Position numbers and translations under genes: made by a program. 33,694 bases of DNA from Candidatus Uhrbacteria bacterium (lineage in GTDB: Bacteria; Patescibacteriota; Patescibacteriia; 2-12-FULL-60-25): NCBI GenBank assembly GCA_018499965.2, contig JAHBAS020000029.1, forward strand, positions 1 to 33,694, written 5' to 3'. Below, piece by piece: positions 1 through 7,315 of this stretch (positions are counted from its first letter, which is position 1; each line of letters opens with the position of its first letter). The notes under the pieces are model-generated. The model ran no database searches and had not been told where the DNA came from. It saw only the letters and a program-made list of their open reading frames with translations.

Positions 1-339
1 GCGTTCCTTTGGTTCAATGTTCCGAAAGCCTCTGTCTTCATGGGTGATACCGGATCAATGGCGCTGGGATCGGTTCTGGCTGCCGTAGCGATGATCACAA
101 ATACCGCGCTCTTGCTTCCGATCATCGTGTTGCCGTTTGTGATCGAATCCTTGTCGGTATTGATTCAGTTGACGTCGAAGAAGTTTTTCAAGCGAAAAGT
201 CTTCAAGTCAGCGCCGATTCACCATCATCTTGAAGCGATCGGTTGGGGAGAAGCTCAGATCGTGATGCGTAGTTGGATTATCTCCATCATGGTTGCTTCC
301 TTAGGTGTTATCATAGCGTTGGTAGATGTCTCTCGATAA
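1..339 (+). CDS. mraY: Phospho-N-acetylmuramoyl-pentapeptide-transferase (MraY), C-terminal part
   Basis: This gene is cut by the left edge; the reading frame is open from base 1 and ends with TAA, leaving 112 residues. MraY transfers phospho-MurNAc-pentapeptide from UDP to undecaprenyl phosphate at the inner face of the membrane, giving lipid I. The visible part has the family's GDTGSMALG motif (the Asp-containing active-site segment), two or three hydrophobic segments, and the diagnostic triple histidine in APIHHHLE of the last cytoplasmic loop, followed by the final membrane helix. The next genes, ftsW and murG, are its usual dcw-cluster neighbours, which supports the call. The usual mraY-murD-ftsW order is not kept: murD lies about 4.7 kb downstream. 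The identification is firm; the N-terminal two thirds cannot be judged. Confidence 0.95.
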   Translation, partial: AFLWFNVPKASVFMGDTGSMALGSVLAAVAMITNTALLLPIIVLPFVIESLSVLIQLTSKKFFKRKVFKSAPIHHHLEAIGWGEAQIVMRSWIISIMVASLGVIIALVDVSR

Positions 340-343
340 GAAA

Positions 344-423
344 GTGGGTAGGGGGTAGAGCGGAGAGGGTAGAGAGTAGGAAGTTTCTTTCATACCACTA
401 CCCACTGCCCATTACCCACCACC
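344..423 (+). repeat. Imperfect short tandem repeats in the mraY-ftsW spacer
   Basis: The spacer is low complexity. Its first half (344-383) is purine-rich and reads as drifting GGGTAG-type units about 8 bp long. Its second half (396-423) is four 7-mers in register: CACTACC, CACTGCC, CATTACC, CACCACC. The two halves are partly complementary (343-351 pairs with 398-406), so the transcript could fold into a hairpin. The ftsW start follows a pyrimidine-rich tract with no Shine-Dalgarno motif. Confidence 0.6.
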
Positions 424-432
424 CTTCCCCTC

Positions 433-1560
433 ATGTCTCTCCATCTCGCTCCTCGTCCGATTGATCGACTGCTTGTCGGGCTTTTTATTGGCTTGTCCTT
501 GTTTGGATTGGTGATGCTGCTTTCTGCTTCGGGTCCGATTTCTTTTCAACACTATAGCGATCCCTTGTACTTCTTGCGGCGTCAGATTTTGCTAGGTCTT
601 GTTCCGGGCGTGCTTGCATTCTTCATCTTCTCCCGCTTCCGCGTGCAACTGATCCAGCCGTACGCCTTGCCGTTTTTGATCGTGTCTTTGATTTTACTTG
701 CCCTCGTTTTCATTCCTGGCTTGGGTCATAAAGTAGGTGGTTCCACCTCGTGGTTGGATTTGAAACTGTTCCGCGTACAGCCATCGGAGTTCGTGAAGGT
801 AACGTTCATCGTGTATGCCGCGGCTTGGCTTGCGAGCAGAGGTCAACGTGAAGGAAGGACGCTTCAAGGCGCCATGCCTTTTTTGTTGGCGATCTTGTCC
901 ATTCTTCTTCTCTTGATTCTTCAGCCGGATACTGGAACTACAGCCGTGATCGTACTTACGTCGCTTGCCATGTACTTCGTGGCCGGTGCGCCCTTGGCGT
1001 GGTTTGCGGGCATCGGAGCATTGATCGCCATGGGATTGTTTTTCTTGATCAAGGTCACTCCGTATCGCGCCACTCGTTTCATGACGTTCTTGCATCCAGA
1101 GCTTGATCCGCAGGGCGTGGGGTATCACATTAACCAAGCCTTCTTGGCGATCGGGAGCGGGGGATTGTTTGGATTGGGATACGGGCAGTCTCGCCAGAAA
1201 TATCTTTACCTCCCGGAGGTTCAAGGCGATTCAATTTTCGCGGTCATGGCCGAGGAGCTTGGTTTCGTGATCATCCTTTTCTTCATCGCGGCCATCGGTG
1301 CGCTCGTGTGGCGATGTTTTACGATCGCGCGATCCGCGAGTTCTGATTTTGAGAAATATCTTTGCATCGGCGTCGGTTCCTGGGTTGCGTTGCAGACTGC
1401 CGTGAATATCGCATCCATGACTGGTTTGATGCCGATGACCGGTGTCACGCTTCCATTTGTGAGCTATGGAAACAGCGCCACGGTAAGTTTGTGCGTGGGT
1501 CTTGGTCTCGTTGCTTCCGTGAGCCGACATTCGTCATCAGGTCGTGAACATCGGGTATGA
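433..1560 (+). CDS. ftsW: Lipid II polymerase FtsW (SEDS family)
   Basis: This 375-aa multi-pass membrane protein belongs to the FtsW/RodA/SpoVE family of peptidoglycan glycosyltransferases, which polymerise lipid II at the septum together with a class B penicillin-binding protein. About ten hydrophobic segments are visible. Family signatures include GGSTSWLDL near residues 98-106, VQPSEFVKV, LQPDTGTTAVI, the long extracytoplasmic loop ending in LPEVQGDSIFAVMAEELGF, and GVTLPFVSYGNSA near the C terminus (usually FVSYGGSA). The position between mraY and murG favours FtsW over RodA. The stop codon overlaps the murG start by ATGA, so translation is probably coupled. There is no Shine-Dalgarno sequence; the ATG follows a C-rich tract. 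Confidence 0.93.
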   Translation: MSLHLAPRPIDRLLVGLFIGLSLFGLVMLLSASGPISFQHYSDPLYFLRRQILLGLVPGVLAFFIFSRFRVQLIQPYALPFLIVSLILLALVFIPGLGHKVGGSTSWLDLKLFRVQPSEFVKVTFIVYAAAWLASRGQREGRTLQGAMPFLLAILSILLLLILQPDTGTTAVIVLTSLAMYFVAGAPLAWFAGIGALIAMGLFFLIKVTPYRATRFMTFLHPELDPQGVGYHINQAFLAIGSGGLFGLGYGQSRQKYLYLPEVQGDSIFAVMAEELGFVIILFFIAAIGALVWRCFTIARSASSDFEKYLCIGVGSWVALQTAVNIASMTGLMPMTGVTLPFVSYGNSATVSLCVGLGLVASVSRHSSSGREHRV

Positions 1561-2627
1561 GCACGGTTCTCTTTGCCGGAGGTGGAACCTTGGGTCCGGT
1601 GACTCCGCTCCTTGCGGTCATTGATCGATTGCGCGAAAAAGATTCCACGCTCACCTTTGCATGGGCTGGAACGGATCATGGGCCGGAACGGGAATTGATT
1701 CAGAAAAAAGGCATCCCTTTCGTTTCGATTCCAACCGCAAAGCTCCCGCGATTTTTTACGCCAAAACTCGCGACGCTTCCGTTTGATCTCTTGCGCGCCC
1801 GAAAAGCCGCGAGCCTCACGCTTGATGTCTTTAAACCTCGTCTCGTGATGTCTGCTGGCGGATTTACTGCCGTGCCAATTGTTTTTGAGGCCGGGATGCG
1901 TGGGATTTCGTGTATGACGCATCAGTTGGATGCCAAGCCATTGTTAAGCAATCGGCTGATCGCGAACATGTGTCGCTACGTGACCACGTCGTTTCCCTAC
2001 GATCGTGCGCCATTCGGATCAAAAGTCGTGACGTATCAAGTTCCAACTCCGGTTCGCTCCGCATTCCACGAACTTCCGTCGCGCGAAGCCGCGTGTCGAC
2101 ACTTCGGATTATCTCCAGATCGTCCGGTGATCTTCGTGACCGGCGGGGGAACGGGTTCTTTGCATCTCAATGAGGCGATGTCTGCGATCGCGCATATGCT
2201 CCCGCCGAATGTTCAGGTGATTCACGCGACGGGCAAAGGCAAGACGGTCGGATTCTTAACCGAACGCTCCGGCTATATCGTCACCGAGTTTTTATCCGAC
2301 GATATGACTACTGCGGTCGCCGCGGCTGACATTATCGTTTCCCGCGCGGGTTTCGGCGCCATGTCAGAATTCGCCGCAGCCTCAAAAGCCGTCATCTTCG
2401 TGCCACTTCCAAACTCTCCGCAAGAGGTCAACGTTACATCTATCGGAGATGCCGCCATCGCCATCCACGAACATCAGCATGGCTGGCACAGGCTTCTCTT
2501 CGACGCTATCGAGGATCTTCTCCACCGCCCAGAAGAACGAGAACGCCTCGGGCGAGCTTTACACGAGTGCATCCCCACGGATGACGGGGAAGTGATCGCG
2601 AATCTAGCGATGAGCGTGATGGTATAA
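1557..2627 (+). CDS. murG: UDP-GlcNAc:undecaprenyl-PP-MurNAc-pentapeptide GlcNAc transferase (MurG)
   Basis: The 356-aa protein is a GT28 family enzyme that adds GlcNAc to lipid I to form lipid II on the cytoplasmic membrane face. It has two Rossmann domains. The N-terminal glycine loop reads AGGGTLGPVTP (residues 7-17), where the family normally has GGTGGHxxP; the conserved histidine is a proline here (P14). The acceptor-side motif, usually HEQN, is THQLDAKPLLSNR (H122, Q123). The C-terminal donor site is better kept: a TEFLSDDM segment, SRAGFGAMSEFAA, and VPLPNSPQEVNV in place of the usual Q-rich loop. The 4-nt overlap with ftsW indicates an operon. The length fits the family. The call is secure from context and the C-terminal domain, although the glycine loop is divergent. 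Confidence 0.92.
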   Translation: MSTVLFAGGGTLGPVTPLLAVIDRLREKDSTLTFAWAGTDHGPERELIQKKGIPFVSIPTAKLPRFFTPKLATLPFDLLRARKAASLTLDVFKPRLVMSAGGFTAVPIVFEAGMRGISCMTHQLDAKPLLSNRLIANMCRYVTTSFPYDRAPFGSKVVTYQVPTPVRSAFHELPSREAACRHFGLSPDRPVIFVTGGGTGSLHLNEAMSAIAHMLPPNVQVIHATGKGKTVGFLTERSGYIVTEFLSDDMTTAVAAADIIVSRAGFGAMSEFAAASKAVIFVPLPNSPQEVNVTSIGDAAIAIHEHQHGWHRLLFDAIEDLLHRPEERERLGRALHECIPTDDGEVIANLAMSVMV

Positions 2628-2633
2628 CTAATC

Positions 2634-2993
2634 ATGTTTAAAAATAATCTCACGAAGAGTTTAGTCGTTCTTATTTTAATTTTCGTTTCTTTTATTGGTA
2701 TTTTTATTCCATCTTTCATTGCACGAACATACATGAAAACTGAGCGAGGGGAATTCGAGCGGGGTCAGCTTGCGCTCGTTATGGAGGATTGGCGTTTCTT
2801 ACGTCCTTGCTTGCCTTACAAAAGTTCTTCTCTAAAATATGTGAGTGGACCATCTTGCGCTTCTGAAGAAGATGGAAGAGTTATTGAAAGTATTTGTTGG
2901 TTTGGCATTCCTGGGCCGAAACTAAGAATTTGTTATAAGGGAATGTCAGGATTAGATCTTGGGATTGAGCGACCGGTGGAGATTCGTGAATAG
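2634..2993 (+). CDS. Small single-pass membrane protein, unknown function
   Basis: I do not recognise this 119-aa protein. It starts 6 nt after murG with no Shine-Dalgarno site. Residues 9-31 form one hydrophobic helix preceded by two lysines, so it is probably anchored with the C-terminal 85 residues outside. That part has four cysteines (C59, C75, C88, C100), which could form two disulfides. Its DNA is visibly richer in A and T than that of murG or the following glycosyltransferase, which may mean a recent arrival or relaxed selection. It lies just before a strong bidirectional terminator and so would be the last gene of the mraY-ftsW-murG transcript. Confidence 0.6.
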   Translation: MFKNNLTKSLVVLILIFVSFIGIFIPSFIARTYMKTERGEFERGQLALVMEDWRFLRPCLPYKSSSLKYVSGPSCASEEDGRVIESICWFGIPGPKLRICYKGMSGLDLGIERPVEIRE

Positions 2994-3013
2994 CGAAGAG
3001 AGTTGATTCAAAT

Positions 3014-3044
3014 AAAAACACCCCGATATTCTCGGGGTGTTTTT
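3014..3044. terminator. Bidirectional intrinsic terminator between murG operon and tRNA-Lys
   Basis: A 13-bp perfect stem (AAAAACACCCCGA with TCGGGGTGTTTTT, 5-nt loop TATTC) has a T run on both strands. It ends the murG-side transcript on the plus strand. On the minus strand it begins right after the CCA end of tRNA-Lys. Confidence 0.92.
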
Positions 3045-3045
3045 A

Positions 3046-3121
3046 TGGTGACTCGGGCGGGGTTCGAACCCGCGACCGTTGGCTTAAAAGGCCACTGCTC
3101 TACCAGCTGAGCTACCGAGTC
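3046..3121 (-). tRNA. tRNA-Lys (UUU)
   Basis: On the minus strand this folds as a complete cloverleaf: acceptor stem GACTCGG/CCGAGTC, D arm GCTCAGCTGGTAGAGC, anticodon loop CTTTTAA with anticodon UUU, and T arm with the GGTTCGAACCC core. The discriminator base is A and the CCA end is encoded (3048-3046). The body is 73 nt. The anticodon stem is closed by a G-A opposition at 27-43; the other four pairs are normal. Confidence 0.95.
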
Positions 3122-3168
3122 ATGGATGAAGAAGCGGTGAGATAAGCGATCTTTCTCTTATTTCTTAG

Positions 3169-3189
3169 CTTCTGCCTTCTGCTTTCTTC
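3169..3189 (+). repeat. Heptamer tandem repeat upstream of tRNA-Lys
   Basis: Three 7-mers in register read CTTCTGC, CTTCTGC, TTTCTTC, preceded by TTCTTAG. This is the same kind of short-period repeat as in other spacers here. On the minus strand it would lie in the 5' leader of the tRNA precursor. Confidence 0.45.
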
Positions 3190-3203
3190 CTGAATGCGCT
3201 ACA

Positions 3204-3232
3204 ATTCTAGCTGAAAATGGTATTTTAATCAA
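3204..3232 (-). promoter_or_regulatory. Predicted tRNA-Lys promoter, overlapping the divergent GT4 promoter
   Basis: On the minus strand TTGATT (3232-3227) and TAGAAT (3209-3204) are separated by 17 nt, giving a transcript with about 75 nt of leader before the tRNA. On the plus strand the same DNA carries TTTAAT at 3224-3229, six bases before the glycosyltransferase ATG. The two divergent promoters would therefore occlude each other. Confidence 0.5.
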
Positions 3233-3235
3233 GCT

Positions 3236-4369
3236 ATGCGTATTGCGATGATCGGATGCAAGGGGATTCCTGCCACCATGGCGCATGGCGGCGGCGTGGA
3301 GCGCCATGTGGAAGACCTTGCGCCTCGCTTGGCGGCTTTGGGGCATGACGTGAGTGTTTACGTGCGCCCGTATACGAATCCTCGCAAGCAAAAGACCTGG
3401 AAAGGGGTCAGAATCATCACGACGACCACCTTGCGAACCAAACATCTTGAGGCCGTGGTGCATACGTTTATTTCGACGATACACGCCCTGTTTCGAGGGT
3501 ATGACATCATTCACTATCACGGGGTCGGACCTTCCACACTTGCCTGGATCCCGCGTGTGTTTGCGCCGAAAACGAAAGTGGTCGTGACCTTCCATTCCCG
3601 CGATCAATTCCATGAGAAGTGGAATCTGTTCGCGCGTTGGTACTTGGCGCTAGGGGAGTGGACCGCGATCCGGTTCCCGCACGCCACGATTGCGGTGTCG
3701 CATATCATCCAGCATTTCTGCTGGGAGATGTTCCATGTGAAGCCGTATCTCATTCCAAACGGCGTTGAGATTCCAAAAGGGAGTATTGGAACGGATGAAA
3801 TCGAAAAACTGGGATTACAAGATGGACGATACTTTTTAACGCTTGGACGATTGGTACCTCATAAAGCGTTTGATGTTGCGATCGAATCTTTTACGACGCT
3901 CCCAACGGCAATGGGTCTCGCTATCGTCGGTGATGCAGGATATGACACGGATTATGCGGAACGGCTGTTGGCGATGAGTGAGCGGGATAGTCGCGTGCGC
4001 TTACTCGGTTTTCAATCCGGCGAAGCGTTGAAGCAATTGCTCGCGCATTGCTACGCGATGATCCATCCAAGTCGAAGCGAAGGTCTTTCCATGGCTGTGC
4101 TTGAGGCTATGGCCTATGGGAAGTTGGTGGTCATGAGCGATATCCCGGAGAACTTAGAATTGATTGATCACTCCGGCATCCGATTTAAGACGGATGACGT
4201 GGACGATCTCCACCGCGTATTAACCCGAACCTTGGATGAACCCGAAATGGTCAAAGAACGCGGGGATCGAGCCCGCGAGCACGTGCGTGATCATTACGAC
4301 TGGAGCGCTATCGCCGAGAAGACGCTTTTGGTTTATCGTGCGCTGATGAACAGGTCCGTAGGTCCGTAA
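3236..4369 (+). CDS. GT4-family glycosyltransferase
   Basis: The 377-aa protein has the GT-B fold of retaining GT4 enzymes. The N terminus MRIAMIGCKGIPA followed by a GGGVERHVEDLA segment is the acceptor-domain start common in rhamnosyl-, mannosyl- and capsule-type transferases. The C-terminal donor domain contains LTLGRLVPHKAFD, AIVGDAG and an EX7E motif (E282 and E290 in SEGLSMAVLEAMAYGK), which binds the nucleotide sugar. The sugar and acceptor cannot be read from sequence; a role in cell-surface glycans is likely given the mur genes on both sides. There are no membrane helices. The start sits 6 nt after a TTTAAT box with no Shine-Dalgarno, consistent with leaderless initiation. The last codons run into an 8-bp tandem repeat, so the C terminus NRSVGP is partly repeat-encoded. 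Confidence 0.88.
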   Translation: MRIAMIGCKGIPATMAHGGGVERHVEDLAPRLAALGHDVSVYVRPYTNPRKQKTWKGVRIITTTTLRTKHLEAVVHTFISTIHALFRGYDIIHYHGVGPSTLAWIPRVFAPKTKVVVTFHSRDQFHEKWNLFARWYLALGEWTAIRFPHATIAVSHIIQHFCWEMFHVKPYLIPNGVEIPKGSIGTDEIEKLGLQDGRYFLTLGRLVPHKAFDVAIESFTTLPTAMGLAIVGDAGYDTDYAERLLAMSERDSRVRLLGFQSGEALKQLLAHCYAMIHPSRSEGLSMAVLEAMAYGKLVVMSDIPENLELIDHSGIRFKTDDVDDLHRVLTRTLDEPEMVKERGDRAREHVRDHYDWSAIAEKTLLVYRALMNRSVGP

Positions 4370-4391
4370 GTGCGTGGGTCTGTAGGTCTAA
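4352..4391 (+). repeat. Five imperfect 8-bp tandem repeats at the end of the GT4 gene
   Basis: The units in register are AGGTCCGT, AGGTCCGT, AAGTGCGT, GGGTCTGT and AGGTCTAA. The first two and part of the third encode the end of the glycosyltransferase. The rest is spacer before the translin gene. Confidence 0.8.
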
Positions 4392-4421
4392 CTCAAAAAT
4401 CTCTCTTCGAATATCGTCTCT

Positions 4422-4997
4422 ATGTTAAACCGTGCTTTTTTTGAACCATTGAAACAAATCCATACTTCTCGTGCTCGGGAGCGACGTTCGTTGCAGGAAT
4501 GTGCGGGGCAGATTTTGTCTGCGGCCAAGCGGTCTATTTTTGCCACGCAGCGATCCGATGCCAAGATGGCAGCGAATGAGCTCAAGACATGCGTGGAGTA
4601 TTTAAAGAAAGGGAAGTCACTCATTAAGAAGTTTCAGAGCTTGGAGAACGAAGGCATGTGGCGAAGCGCTTTAGAGGAATACGCGGAGGCATCACTCTAT
4701 GCCATGGTGATGGGCGGAAAAGATATCGGTGCGGTTCGAGAGATCGCGCCGGATGATGCGGGGACGTATGTTGGTGCCTTATCCGATCTTACAGGCGAGC
4801 TCACGCGATCGTGCGTACTCGTTGCCACGGAACGGAATCTCAAAGAGGTGAAACGCCTCTCGGGCCTTGTGCGAGAAGTGGTTGCCTTTTTGCTCGAAAT
4901 GGATTTAACTGGTTCCGATCGCCAAAAGTTCGATCAAGCCAAGCAAAACCTCCGAAAGATCGAAGAAATCGCGTTTGATTTGTCGCTGGTTGGGTAA
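4422..4997 (+). CDS. Translin/TRAX-family protein, possible RNase
   Basis: This 191-aa, largely helical protein matches the translin superfamily along its length. The clearest blocks are ALEEYAEASLYAMVMGGK (residues 83-100), like the family's EYVEA helix, a YVGALSDLTGELTR block (116-129), like the family's GLADLTGELRR, and a C-terminal helix like the family's DxxRxxLEKTR end. In the TRAX subunit of the RNA-processing C3PO complex four acidic residues form the nuclease site; the equivalents here are E86, E89, D122 and E126. By family knowledge such proteins form octameric barrels that bind or cut single-stranded RNA. Activity here is inferred. It has its own spacer on both sides and sits between a glycosyltransferase and murD with no obvious functional link. 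No Shine-Dalgarno is seen; the ATG follows a pyrimidine-rich stretch. Confidence 0.82.
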   Translation: MLNRAFFEPLKQIHTSRARERRSLQECAGQILSAAKRSIFATQRSDAKMAANELKTCVEYLKKGKSLIKKFQSLENEGMWRSALEEYAEASLYAMVMGGKDIGAVREIAPDDAGTYVGALSDLTGELTRSCVLVATERNLKEVKRLSGLVREVVAFLLEMDLTGSDRQKFDQAKQNLRKIEEIAFDLSLVG

Positions 4998-5022
4998 CCC
5001 TCCACCAACCTTTCTTCTCGTC

Positions 5023-5054
5023 AACCCGCAAACCCGTTAACCTGCCAACCTAGA
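5023..5054 (+). repeat. Four imperfect 8-bp tandem repeats before murD
   Basis: The units in register are AACCCGCA, AACCCGTT, AACCTGCC and AACCTAGA; two more AACC blocks lie upstream at 4996 and 5007. Read on the minus strand the unit is RGGTT plus three variable bases, close in style to the RGGTC units at 4352-4391. Confidence 0.7.
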
Positions 5055-5073
5055 GGCGGGGAAACATCGCCTC
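5053..5073. repeat. GC-rich palindrome before murD (REP-like)
   Basis: GAGGCG pairs with CGCCTC around the loop GGGAAACAT. It has no T tract, so it is not a good terminator. The core TAGAGGCGGGG resembles the palindrome at 13160-13178 read on the minus strand (TAGGGGCGGGG), suggesting a dispersed palindromic repeat. Confidence 0.5.
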
Positions 5074-5098
5074 CACTCTCCCCCTACTACTCATCCCT

Positions 5099-6499
5099 AT
5101 GTCCCTCCTCCACGCCCCGTTCACCCGTACGCTTTGGAAAGATAAGCGCGTGCTTATTCTTGGTCTCGGACAGTATCCCAAAGGGAGCGGGGTAAGTGCG
5201 GCATTGGCGTTTGCGAAGCTTGGGGCGAAGGTGGTGGTGACGGATGAAAAAGAAGAAGCGGATCTAAAAGCGAACGTTGATCAATTGCGGAAGTATAAGA
5301 ACGTTCGTTTCGTACTTGGGAAGCATGAGCTTTCTGATATCGATGAAGCGGAAATCGTGGTTGCGAATCCTCGCGTGCGCCCAACGAGTCCGATGATGCA
5401 GCGCGCGCGGAAAAAGGGGATTCCGGTGACGTCAGATATCGCGCTCTTTTTGGATCGCTGTCCGGCGCAAGTCGTTGCGATCACTGGAACGCGTGGAAAG
5501 AGTACGACAACCACGTTGATCGCGGAGATGTTGAAGGCGAGCGGGAAAAAAGTTTGGCTTGGTGGAAATATTTTGGTCTCGCCGCTCACGTTTGTCTCAA
5601 AGGTGAAAGCGAAAGATATCGTCGTGCTCGAACTTTCGAGTTGGCAGTGCGAGTCGCTTGGGATGTCCTCGCATCAGCCGCATGTTTCCGTGGTGACGAA
5701 TCTCATGCGCGATCATCTGAATGCCTACGAAGGCATGGAAGATTATGCCGAAGCGAAGGCGCAAATTTTCCGCCATCAAGGACCAGATGATGTTGTTATT
5801 TTCAATGCTGATGATGCGCTTGGAAATCGCTGGACGAAAGAAGCTCCAGGACGCGTGTTGACGTTTGGAAAGAAAGGAAAGATCGCACGCGTCAAAAATG
5901 GCGTGCTTCTTTTAGATGGAAAAGAAGTCATAAAAGAAACGCAGATGCAACTCATGGGTGAGCATAATGTGATGAATGCCCTTGCAGCTATGGTTGCAGC
6001 ACGAGAAGCGGGTGCGAGCATCAAAGGCATTAAGACGGTTTTGAAAACGTTTAAAGGTTTGGAAAATCGCTTGCAGGTAATTCGTGAGCATCAAGGCGTC
6101 ACGTATATCAACGATACGACCGCAACGACACCGGATGCGGCCATTGCCGCGTGCAAGGCAATGCTTCCGCGCGCGAACTTTTTATTTTTCATTATGGGTG
6201 GTGCGGATAAAGAATTGGAATACGCGGAACTCGGAGTTGTTTTGAAGAAAGCAAAAAAGCGTATCGGCATTTTTCTCTTCCCAGGAAAAGCTTCGGAGAA
6301 GATGGTAAAAGAATTCAACCGTAACGGCATCGCATACGAAGAAGTGGGAGATATGAAAACGGCGGTACAGCGCGCATCCGAAGTCGCTCAAAGTGGTGAC
6401 GCGATCATCCTTTCCTCAGCCGCTGCTAGCTTCGGGCTTTTCAAGAATGAATTCGATCGAGGCGAGCAATTCGTGAAGGCGGTAAAACATCTAAAATAA
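5099..6499 (+). CDS. murD: UDP-N-acetylmuramoyl-L-alanine--D-glutamate ligase (MurD)
   Basis: The 466-aa enzyme adds D-glutamate to UDP-MurNAc-L-Ala in the cytoplasm, using ATP. All three Mur-ligase domains are visible: an N-terminal Rossmann-like UDP-binding domain (VLILGLGQYPKGSG), the central ATPase with a P-loop ITGTRGKSTTTT around residues 128-139 (GTNGKTT in most relatives), and a C-terminal domain ending LSSAAASFGLFKNEFDRGEQF, the MurD version of LSPACASFDMFKNxxERG. The motif usually NDSKATN reads NDTTATTPDA here, so the usual lysine is a threonine. The length is normal. It is separated from the mraY-ftsW-murG group, and the ATG follows a pyrimidine-rich leader with no Shine-Dalgarno. 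Confidence 0.94.
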   Translation: MSLLHAPFTRTLWKDKRVLILGLGQYPKGSGVSAALAFAKLGAKVVVTDEKEEADLKANVDQLRKYKNVRFVLGKHELSDIDEAEIVVANPRVRPTSPMMQRARKKGIPVTSDIALFLDRCPAQVVAITGTRGKSTTTTLIAEMLKASGKKVWLGGNILVSPLTFVSKVKAKDIVVLELSSWQCESLGMSSHQPHVSVVTNLMRDHLNAYEGMEDYAEAKAQIFRHQGPDDVVIFNADDALGNRWTKEAPGRVLTFGKKGKIARVKNGVLLLDGKEVIKETQMQLMGEHNVMNALAAMVAAREAGASIKGIKTVLKTFKGLENRLQVIREHQGVTYINDTTATTPDAAIAACKAMLPRANFLFFIMGGADKELEYAELGVVLKKAKKRIGIFLFPGKASEKMVKEFNRNGIAYEEVGDMKTAVQRASEVAQSGDAIILSSAAASFGLFKNEFDRGEQFVKAVKHLK

Positions 6500-6545
6500 G
6501 GAAAATTTTAAAATAAGCGTATCCGGCAATGAGCGTCATTTTTTA

Positions 6546-6573
6546 GCCGTTGACCGTAAGCCGTTGGCTGGTA
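6546..6573 (+). repeat. Heptamer tandem repeat between murD and the hrcA promoter
   Basis: Four 7-mers in register read GCCGTTG, ACCGTAA, GCCGTTG and GCTGGTA. Units one and three are identical. I see no convincing terminator for murD in this spacer. Confidence 0.5.
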
Positions 6574-6581
6574 TTTTTACC

Positions 6582-6611
6582 TTGACACCTTGGCACTTTA
6601 TTTATTATAGT
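6582..6611 (+). promoter_or_regulatory. Promoter of the hrcA-grpE-hsp20-dnaK operon
   Basis: TTGACA at 6582-6587 is a perfect -35 box. The -10 is either TATTAT (6603-6608, 15-nt spacer) or TATAGT (6606-6611, 18-nt spacer). Transcription would start inside the CIRCE element. Confidence 0.8.
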
Positions 6612-6612
6612 G

Positions 6613-6639
6613 CTAGCACTCTCTCGTATTGAGTGCTAA
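6613..6639 (+). promoter_or_regulatory. CIRCE operator (HrcA binding site)
   Basis: The inverted repeat CTAGCACTC-N9-GAGTGCTAA matches the CIRCE consensus TTAGCACTC-N9-GAGTGCTAA at 17 of 18 positions. It lies directly downstream of the -10 box and ends one base before the hrcA ATG. Bound HrcA would block the promoter, and the hairpin could also cover the translation start. Confidence 0.96.
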
Positions 6640-6640
6640 T

Positions 6641-7315
6641 ATGGAGCAACGGATTGAACGCATCCTCACCCACCTCATCGAAGATTATCTTCGCTCTGCT
6701 GAGCCGATTAGCTCGCAGGGATTAGTGCGAGAACATCAATTAGATGTGAGCTCAGCGACGATTCGTAATTGGTTTGCGCTCCTTGAAGAAGAAGGGTATC
6801 TCATACAGCCCCATACCTCTGCCGGACGCATTCCATCGGAACTTGCGTGGAGGTGGTATGTGGAACGTTTGGGGGACGGTGCCATTTCCGAATCGGAACA
6901 TGATGTCCTTCAAGTGGTCGCAAAAGATGCGAGCGATTCTACTGATCGCGTAAAGCGCATCGCTAAGGCTTGTGCAGGGATGACGAAGCTAGCCGCGTTG
7001 GTTGGCACGAATCGGTCAGACACGTACTACACGGGTTTGACGGATCTTTTTTGTCAGCCGGAATTTAAAGATTGGTCTCGTGTCATCTCGATGACGTCGA
7101 TGTTCGATCGCATGGATCATCAGCTGGACGAACTTCGTCGACGAACGTATCCGGAACCTGTCATTTTACTTGGAAGTACCTGTCCATTCGGAAATGCCTG
7201 CGGAAGCCTGTTACTCACCACGTCGAACGGAGATCTTCTGGCATTGCTTGGTCCGATTCGTATGGATTATCAAAAAGCAAAAACAATCATGAATGTTGTT
7301 AAACACATGCTATGA
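6641..7315 (+). CDS. hrcA: Heat-inducible transcription repressor HrcA (short form)
   Basis: HrcA represses heat-shock genes by binding CIRCE, and such a site lies directly upstream. The N-terminal winged helix is clear: an SSATIRNWFALLEEEGYLIQ recognition region followed by PHTSAGRIP, the HrcA wing motif. The C-terminal part has the GAF-like core remnants VILLGSTCPFG and LLALLGPIRMDYQKA. The protein is 224 aa from the ATG at 6641, about two thirds of the roughly 340 residues usual for the family, so the inserted dimerisation region is reduced. An in-frame TTG at 6629 would lie inside CIRCE, so the ATG is preferred. The stop overlaps grpE (ATGA). The repressor is probably autoregulated. Confidence 0.93.
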   Translation: MEQRIERILTHLIEDYLRSAEPISSQGLVREHQLDVSSATIRNWFALLEEEGYLIQPHTSAGRIPSELAWRWYVERLGDGAISESEHDVLQVVAKDASDSTDRVKRIAKACAGMTKLAALVGTNRSDTYYTGLTDLFCQPEFKDWSRVISMTSMFDRMDHQLDELRRRTYPEPVILLGSTCPFGNACGSLLLTTSNGDLLALLGPIRMDYQKAKTIMNVVKHML

